DNA of 64,000 bases from Halostella limicola (lineage in GTDB: Archaea; Halobacteriota; Halobacteria; Halobacteriales; Natronoarchaeaceae): positions 992,001-1,056,000 of the forward strand of contig NZ_RCDI01000001.1 of assembly GCF_003675875.1 (NCBI RefSeq), given 5' to 3'. The position numbers were made by a program, and so were the translations under genes. Below the pieces are notes generated by a model. The model ran no database searches and was not told the origin of the DNA. It saw only the letters and a list, made by a program, of their open reading frames with translations. This document shows positions 59,182-64,000 of the stretch, piece after piece; positions within the stretch are counted from its first letter, which is position 1; each line of letters opens with the position of its first letter.

Positions 59182-60714
59182 TCAGTCCCCCGCGGGCGCG
59201 GTCCGGTCGGCGGGCTCGAGGTAGTGGCAGCCGACCGACTCCTCGTTCTCCGCGGCGGCGCGCGCGACGAGCAGGGCGGTGACGCTGGCGTTGCGCAGTT
59301 CGTACAGGTCCCGCGCGGTACGGGTGCGGACGTAGGCGTCCACCTCGCCCTTCAGCCGCCGGAGGACGGCGGTCGCGCGCCGCAGTCCCTCCGGGGTGCG
59401 CCGGATGCCGACCTCCTCCTCCATCACGCGGCGGAGTCGGGTGAACTTCTCCGCGGCGAACCGCGGCGGGAGGTCGGGGTCGCTGTCGAGCAGCTCCGGC
59501 GGCTCCGTCTCGACGACCTCGTTGCCGACCGCTGCCTCGCCGGCGCGCAGGCCCCAGACGAGGCCCTCCAGCAAGCTGGTGCTGGCGAGCCGATTGGCGC
59601 CGTGGACGCCCGTGCGCGCGCACTCGCCGACGGCGAACAGGCGGTCGAGGCCGGTCCGCCCGCGGTCGTCCACGTCGACGCCGCCGCAGAGGAAGTGCTC
59701 GCAGGGGGCGACGGGGATGCCCTCGGACCAGTCGACCCCGCGCTCCTCGCACTTCCCGGCGAGGTCCGGGAACTCCTCGGCGAAGTCGATGGGGGAGACG
59801 TCGAGGTACACCTCGCCGGTGTCTTCGCGCTCGGCGTCGACGGCGCGGGCGACCACGTCCCGCGGCGCGAGTTCGGCGTCCTCGTGGTAGCCGGGCATGA
59901 ATCGCTCGCCGTCGCCGTTTCGCAGCAGCGCGCCCTCGCCGCGGACGGCCTCGCTGATCAGGAAGGTGTCGTCTCGCTCGCCGGTGCGTCCAGCCCCGTC
60001 CGTCTCGCTTCCGGCGTACGCGGTCGGGTGGAACTGCACGTACTCCATGTCGGCCACGTCGGCACCGGCGAGCGCTGCCATCGCGATCCCGTCGCCGGTC
60101 GCGCCCGACGGGTTCGTCGAGCGTCGGTAGCAGGCCCCGATGCCGCCGGTGGCGAGGACCGTCGCGCCCGCGAAGACGGGTTCGCCGGTCGGTGCGGCGT
60201 CGAGCAGCGCGCCGTGGACCCGCCCTTCGTGGGTGATCAGGTCGAGCGCGGCGGTGTCGTCGCGGATCCGCACCCGCTCGTGGTCGTCGAGGTAGTTCAG
60301 GAACGGCCGGAGCAGGTGCCGGCCGGTGCTCGCGTCCACGTGGAGGATGCGCTCCGCCGAGTGGCCCGCCTCGCGGGCGAAGTCGTAGCCGGCGCCGGAC
60401 CGGTCGAAGTCGATCTCCAGCGTCTCGACGAGCACGTCCGAGACGGCGGCGGGCGCGTTCTGGACAAGCACGTCGACGGCCTCGGGGTCGGCCGTGCCGG
60501 CGCTGGCCGCGACGACGTCCTCGCGGAGCGATTCGGGGTCGCCCCGGGTAGTCGCGATGCCGCCCTGCGCCCAGTCGGTGCTCGCGTCCTCCGGGCGCTC
60601 GGCCTTCGTGACGAGGAGCACGTCCGCGCCCTCCCGCGCGGCGGCCAGCGCGGCGCTACAGCCGGCGATGCCGCTGCCGACGACGAGCACGTCGGCGGTG
60701 GTGCGCCCCGTCAT
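59182..60714 (-). CDS. nadB: L-aspartate oxidase
   Basis: A 510-residue flavoprotein. The N-terminal FAD-binding motif VVGSGIAGCSAALAA and the active-site region GGVDVDDRGRT and NRLASTSLLEG identify it. It oxidises aspartate to iminoaspartate for quinolinate synthesis. Its ATG overlaps the nadA stop by four bases (ATGA). Confidence 0.94.
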   Translation of the reverse strand: MTGRTTADVLVVGSGIAGCSAALAAAREGADVLLVTKAERPEDASTDWAQGGIATTRGDPESLREDVVAASAGTADPEAVDVLVQNAPAAVSDVLVETLEIDFDRSGAGYDFAREAGHSAERILHVDASTGRHLLRPFLNYLDDHERVRIRDDTAALDLITHEGRVHGALLDAAPTGEPVFAGATVLATGGIGACYRRSTNPSGATGDGIAMAALAGADVADMEYVQFHPTAYAGSETDGAGRTGERDDTFLISEAVRGEGALLRNGDGERFMPGYHEDAELAPRDVVARAVDAEREDTGEVYLDVSPIDFAEEFPDLAGKCEERGVDWSEGIPVAPCEHFLCGGVDVDDRGRTGLDRLFAVGECARTGVHGANRLASTSLLEGLVWGLRAGEAAVGNEVVETEPPELLDSDPDLPPRFAAEKFTRLRRVMEEEVGIRRTPEGLRRATAVLRRLKGEVDAYVRTRTARDLYELRNASVTALLVARAAAENEESVGCHYLEPADRTAPAGD

Positions 60715-61847
60715 GCGATGTCGAGCATCCGGTCCATGGCCAGTTCGGCCAGTTCCTTCTCGGCCGGCGCGACCTCGATGACGTTGCGCTCGCGGCCGGC
60801 GACCAGTTCCTCCAGCACCCACGCCAGATAGTTCGGGTCGATCTGGCGCATCGCGTTGCAGTCCATGCAGGCCTCGCCGCAGAGGGGTACCACGTTCACC
60901 TCGGGGTGCCACCGCTGGAGGTGGTTCGTCAGGTGGATCTCCGTGCCGATCGCCCACGTCTCGCCGGGGTCAGCGTCCGCGACCGTCTCGCAGATCGTCG
61001 CCGTGCTCCCCGCCACGTCGGCGGCCTCGACGACCTCGCGACGGCACTCGGGGTGAACGATAACGTTCGCGTCGTCGTAGTCCTCGCGCACCTGTTCGAC
61101 GTGCTCGACGCGGAACCGCTCGTGGACCTGGCAGTAGCCGTCCCAGAGGACGACGTCGCTCTCGGCGACCTCGGCCGCGTCCTTCCCTTCGGGGTCCCAC
61201 GGGTCCCACTCGGCGGTCCTGTCCTCCAGGCCGAGTTCGTACGCGGTGTTCTCCCCGAGGTGCTTGTCCGGCAAGAAGAGGACCGTGTCGCCGTTCTCCA
61301 GCGCCCACTCGAACACGTCCGCGGCGTTCGACGACGTGCAGACCGCGCCGCCCTGCTCGGCGCAGAAGGCCTTCAGGTCGGCGTAGGAGTTCATGTACGT
61401 GATCGGAACGATGTCGTCGTCGGGGGCCGCCGCGGTGATCTCCGCCCACGCCGCGTCGACCTGGAGCGCCTCGGCCATGCCGGCCATCGGGCACGACGCC
61501 TCCATCGACGGGAGGATCACCGTCTGGTCGTCGTCGGTGATGATGTCCGCGCTCTCGGCCATGAACGTCACGCCGCCGAAGATCACGTAGTCCGCGTCGG
61601 CCTCGGCCGCCTCGACCGACAGCTGGTAGGAGTCGCCGACGAAGTCGGCGTGTTCGACGATCTCCTTTCGCTGGTAGTTGTGGCCCAGTATCACTGCGTC
61701 GTCGCCGAGCGTCGACAGCGCCGCCTCGATCCGCTCCGTTCGCTCGTCCTCGTCAAGTTCCCGGTATTCGGGGGGCAACTGTTCGAGGTTGTCGTATTTG
61801 AAGAGGCTGAGGTCCGTTTCGATGTCTGCGGTTTCCATTTCTGGCAC
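60711..61847 (-). CDS. nadA: quinolinate synthase
   Basis: A 378-residue iron-sulfur enzyme. The three [4Fe-4S] cysteines are in EASCPMAG (Cys119), VHPECRREV and GEACMDCN. It condenses iminoaspartate with dihydroxyacetone phosphate to quinolinate. An alternative ATG lies nine bases downstream (METADIETD). It is the first gene of the nadA-nadB-nadC operon; a stem-loop lies upstream (61923-61967). Confidence 0.95.
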   Translation of the reverse strand: MPEMETADIETDLSLFKYDNLEQLPPEYRELDEDERTERIEAALSTLGDDAVILGHNYQRKEIVEHADFVGDSYQLSVEAAEADADYVIFGGVTFMAESADIITDDDQTVILPSMEASCPMAGMAEALQVDAAWAEITAAAPDDDIVPITYMNSYADLKAFCAEQGGAVCTSSNAADVFEWALENGDTVLFLPDKHLGENTAYELGLEDRTAEWDPWDPEGKDAAEVAESDVVLWDGYCQVHERFRVEHVEQVREDYDDANVIVHPECRREVVEAADVAGSTATICETVADADPGETWAIGTEIHLTNHLQRWHPEVNVVPLCGEACMDCNAMRQIDPNYLAWVLEELVAGRERNVIEVAPAEKELAELAMDRMLDIA

Positions 61848-61922
61848 GAAGTACCACCTTGTGTATTCATCGTCTTCGGAATCGCTGTTGAAAAGATTTT
61901 GTGTTCAATAGCCCCTGTTGGT

Positions 61923-61967
61923 GGCTACTAGAACGAAGAACGCCGGAACGACTGCCGGGAAGTAGCC
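61923..61967. promoter_or_regulatory. stem-loop upstream of nadA
   Basis: GGCTACT (61923-61929) pairs with AGTAGCC (61961-61967); an inner stem CCGG/CCGG (61943-61946 with 61955-61958) lies between. It is 75-120 bases upstream of the nadA ATG. A regulatory leader, operator or decayed repeat are all possible. No other gene is visible from 61848 to 62110. Confidence 0.35.
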
Positions 61968-62110
61968 AAAAAAGCCCTTTGAGGTGAGTGAATTGTTTAC
62001 AAGGATCGAAAACGGGCCTCGGCCGTCGCGATACGGAACTGGGTCAGAACGACGAAAACGGAGCGGGCGCTCACGACGTGCGGCGACGTGCGCGACCCGA
62101 TCGGGAGAGG

Positions 62111-63664
62111 CTACCGGTCGTCGTAGACGAACTCCCCGTCCACGACCGTGGCGACGACCCCGATGTCGCGAATCCCCTCCTCGTTCTCCCACGGCGACCG
62201 GTCGAGGACCGTGAAATCCGCGGCCGTTCCGACTTCGATGGTACCCAGACGGTCCTCGTCGAAGCCGGCGTAGGCCGCGCCGCTGGTGTAGGCCCGGAGC
62301 GCCTCGGTCACGGAGACGCGCTGGGCCTCGGTCGGCGCGTTGACGGCGTGGTGGACCCCCTCCAGCGGGCCGAACGGCATCACGTCGCTCCCGAACGCGA
62401 GGCGTGCGCCCGCTTCGACGAAGCGACTCAGGCGGTTAGAGCGGTTCCGGCGCTCGCGGCCGAGGCGGCGGTCGTAGAGGCCGTCCTCGTCAGCCCAGCG
62501 GTGGAAGTTCGGCTGCATCGAGGCGACGATACCCGCCTCGGCGATGCGCTCTATCTGCTCGTCGGTCGCGAGTTCGACGTGCTCGATGCGGTGGCGGGCG
62601 GCCGCGGGGTCCTCGGTCTCCTCCAGCGCCGACAGCGTCTCCTCTATCGCCTCGTCGCCGATGGCGTGGACCGTCGCCTGCAGGTCGGCGTCGTCCACGT
62701 CGTCGACGAGGGCGCGAAGCTCCTCAGGGTCGACGACCCACTTGCCGGTGCCGTCGCCGTCCTCGTACGGCTCGAACAGTTTCGCCGTGCGGCCGCCGAC
62801 GCTCCCGTCGGAGAACGACTTGATCCCGCCGACCCGGACCACGTCGCTCCCGTGGTTCGACCGCAGCCCCGTCTCACGCACCGCGTCGAGGTGGTCGCTC
62901 CAGTAGTTGATCCGAACGCGGAGGTTCAGGTCGCCGTCGAGCGCCAGTTCGCGGTACGCCCGCGGGGCGTGGGAGTCCCGCACCATGTCGTGGACGCCGG
63001 TGACGCCGAGTTCGTGCGCGCGGTCCCGCGCCGCGGCGATCAGCTCCCGCGTCTCCTCGGGGCCGGCGGCGAAGTCGTCGCGGGCGACCTCGACGGCGTC
63101 CTCGACGATCACGCCGGTCGGCCGGCCGTCCGCCGTCTCCACGTCGTCCTCGGGCAGGTCGTCCGCCAGTCGCTCGAGCGCCGCGGAGTTCAGCGACGCC
63201 GTGTGCATGTCGACGCGCACGGCCGCGACCGGGCGCTCCTCGCTGACGGCGTCTAGCTCCCCGCGCGTCAGGTAGTCGCCCTCGGGCCAGTCGCTCTCGT
63301 CGTAGCCGAACCCGAGGACCCAGTCGCCGCCGGCCGAGTCGGAGGCGACCGCGTCGTCGCGCGCGCTGGCGACCAGCCGGTCGATCGCCTCGTCCTTGCT
63401 CTCAGCCCCCGCGAGGTCCGCGTGGAGCCGGTACTTCCCGACCTGCTCCATGTGCGTGTGGGCGTCGACGAAGCCGGGGAGCACGACCGCGCCGTCGAGG
63501 TCGACGACGGTCGTTCCGACGCCCTCCAGGAACGCGACCTCGTACTCGCTGTCGACTCTGACGATCTCGCCGTCGCGGACCGCGACCGCCCCCGCGGTGC
63601 GGTCCGGGTCCGTCAGCGTGTGTACCTCCGCGTTCGTGAGTATCAGGTCCGCGGCCTCCGTCAT
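62111..63664 (-). CDS. amidohydrolase family 3 (YtcJ-like) protein
   Basis: A 517-residue protein from the ATG at 63664. The metal motif DAHTHMEQ gives His69 and His71; further motifs are GGIKSFSDGSVGGRTA, HAIGDEAIEET, HRIEHVELA and FGSDVMPFGPLEG. The family hydrolyses amide or formamide bonds with a zinc or mixed metal site. The substrate is unknown; no operon partner. Divergent from hmgA with 89 bp between. Confidence 0.88.
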   Translation of the reverse strand: MTEAADLILTNAEVHTLTDPDRTAGAVAVRDGEIVRVDSEYEVAFLEGVGTTVVDLDGAVVLPGFVDAHTHMEQVGKYRLHADLAGAESKDEAIDRLVASARDDAVASDSAGGDWVLGFGYDESDWPEGDYLTRGELDAVSEERPVAAVRVDMHTASLNSAALERLADDLPEDDVETADGRPTGVIVEDAVEVARDDFAAGPEETRELIAAARDRAHELGVTGVHDMVRDSHAPRAYRELALDGDLNLRVRINYWSDHLDAVRETGLRSNHGSDVVRVGGIKSFSDGSVGGRTAKLFEPYEDGDGTGKWVVDPEELRALVDDVDDADLQATVHAIGDEAIEETLSALEETEDPAAARHRIEHVELATDEQIERIAEAGIVASMQPNFHRWADEDGLYDRRLGRERRNRSNRLSRFVEAGARLAFGSDVMPFGPLEGVHHAVNAPTEAQRVSVTEALRAYTSGAAYAGFDEDRLGTIEVGTAADFTVLDRSPWENEEGIRDIGVVATVVDGEFVYDDR

Positions 63665-63753
63665 ACGAGGCAGGGCGCGGGGCGGGAGCAAAACCGTTTG
63701 GATCCCGGTGCCGAGTAGCAACTGTTAGGGGCACCCCGTCCGACCGTCGAGGT

Positions 63754-64000
63754 ATGACCGACGCTGCGGACCTCGCCGACCGCGTTCGCGAGGGCGACCT
63801 CCGCCTGCACGAACTCGACGAGCACGCCGACCCCGAGACGGCCGCCGCCGCGCGCCGCGAGATCGTCGCCGCCGAGACGGGCGTCGACCTGGACGCCGTA
63901 GGCGACTACGCGTTCGACGCGGCCGACGCCGAATCCGCCATCGAGAACATGGTCGGGGCGGCCCAGATCCCGATGGGCGTCGCCGGACCCGTCCCCGTAG
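63754..64000 (+). CDS. hmgA: hydroxymethylglutaryl-CoA reductase, 5' part
   Basis: Only the first 82 codons are in the window; the gene is cut by its end. The frame begins MTDAADLADRVREGDLRL and reaches ENMVGAAQIPMGVAGPV, the N-terminal signature of class I HMG-CoA reductase. The enzyme makes mevalonate, the precursor of archaeal isoprenoid lipids, and is the statin target. Confidence 0.9.
   Translation, partial: MTDAADLADRVREGDLRLHELDEHADPETAAAARREIVAAETGVDLDAVGDYAFDAADAESAIENMVGAAQIPMGVAGPVPV

Overview
The window is chromosomal DNA of a haloarchaeon (class Halobacteria). The evidence is high GC with strong G/C third-position bias, acidic proteins rich in Asp and Glu, Tat-type twin-arginine signals on exported proteins, TATA-like boxes close to start codons, and archaeal or haloarchaeal markers: PAN, NOB1, aIF5B-type IF-2, TrmY, Pus10, MptA, HerA/NurA, pyruvoyl arginine decarboxylase, TrmB and HTH-10 regulators, type IV pilins and small zinc-ribbon proteins. 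Genus and species cannot be fixed from what I can see.

Region 1 (1-29.8 kb) is core genome. It holds a P-loop kinase and tRNA-Pro(CGG) beside a decayed copy. The divergent trmY/pus10 pair makes N1-methylpseudouridine-54 in tRNA. Then come RNase HII, secF-secD, a frame-broken membrane gene carrying a 45-nt patch of the PAN gene, two tiny zinc-ribbon genes, an HTH-10 regulator, an HPP membrane protein, phosphoglucose isomerase, a CPBP protease, NOB1 with a PRC-barrel protein, infB, pdaD, pan, oligoendopeptidase F, an M28 peptidase, truA, a vapBC pair with a frameshifted antitoxin, hisS, a PP-loop ATPase, a PDCD5-like protein and a Tat-exported PQQ-type sugar dehydrogenase. Several tail-to-tail pairs overlap by the tetranucleotide CTAG.

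Region 2 (about 29.9-37.6 kb) is accessory DNA, AT-richer in its left half, ending at the 3' end of tRNA-Ile(GAU). It carries an HTH plus LAGLIDADG-like protein, two tandem type IV pilins behind a 20-nt perfect palindrome, a phosphodiesterase-family gene flanked by duplicated gene remnants, several broken genes, and a tightly overlapping set of small genes: DUF7563 zinc finger, 30-aa protein, HTH protein, PAP2 phosphatase, 43-aa zinc finger, broken DUF7845-like gene. No integrase was found, so this looks like a decayed integrative element.

Region 3 (37.7-64 kb) is core again: FxsA, a DUF255 protein, a TrmB regulator, mptA, nadK, a KaiC-like ATPase, amphi-Trp and Usp proteins, herA and nurA (end-processing helicase and nuclease) bracketing a second TrmB regulator and a second zinc-ribbon pair, a complete BMP-type nucleoside ABC transporter, gpmI, a HTH-GNAT protein, the nadABC quinolinate/NAD operon, an amidohydrolase and the start of HMG-CoA reductase, which is cut by the window end.

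The most unusual signals are (a) a repeated non-coding element placed directly after the stop codons of infB and pan in opposite orientations, with its first block also after the KaiC-like gene; (b) a patch of pan sequence inside an unrelated, frame-broken gene; (c) two copies of a two-gene zinc-ribbon microprotein module; and (d) the decayed element at tRNA-Ile with its overlapping small-gene operon and tandem pilins.
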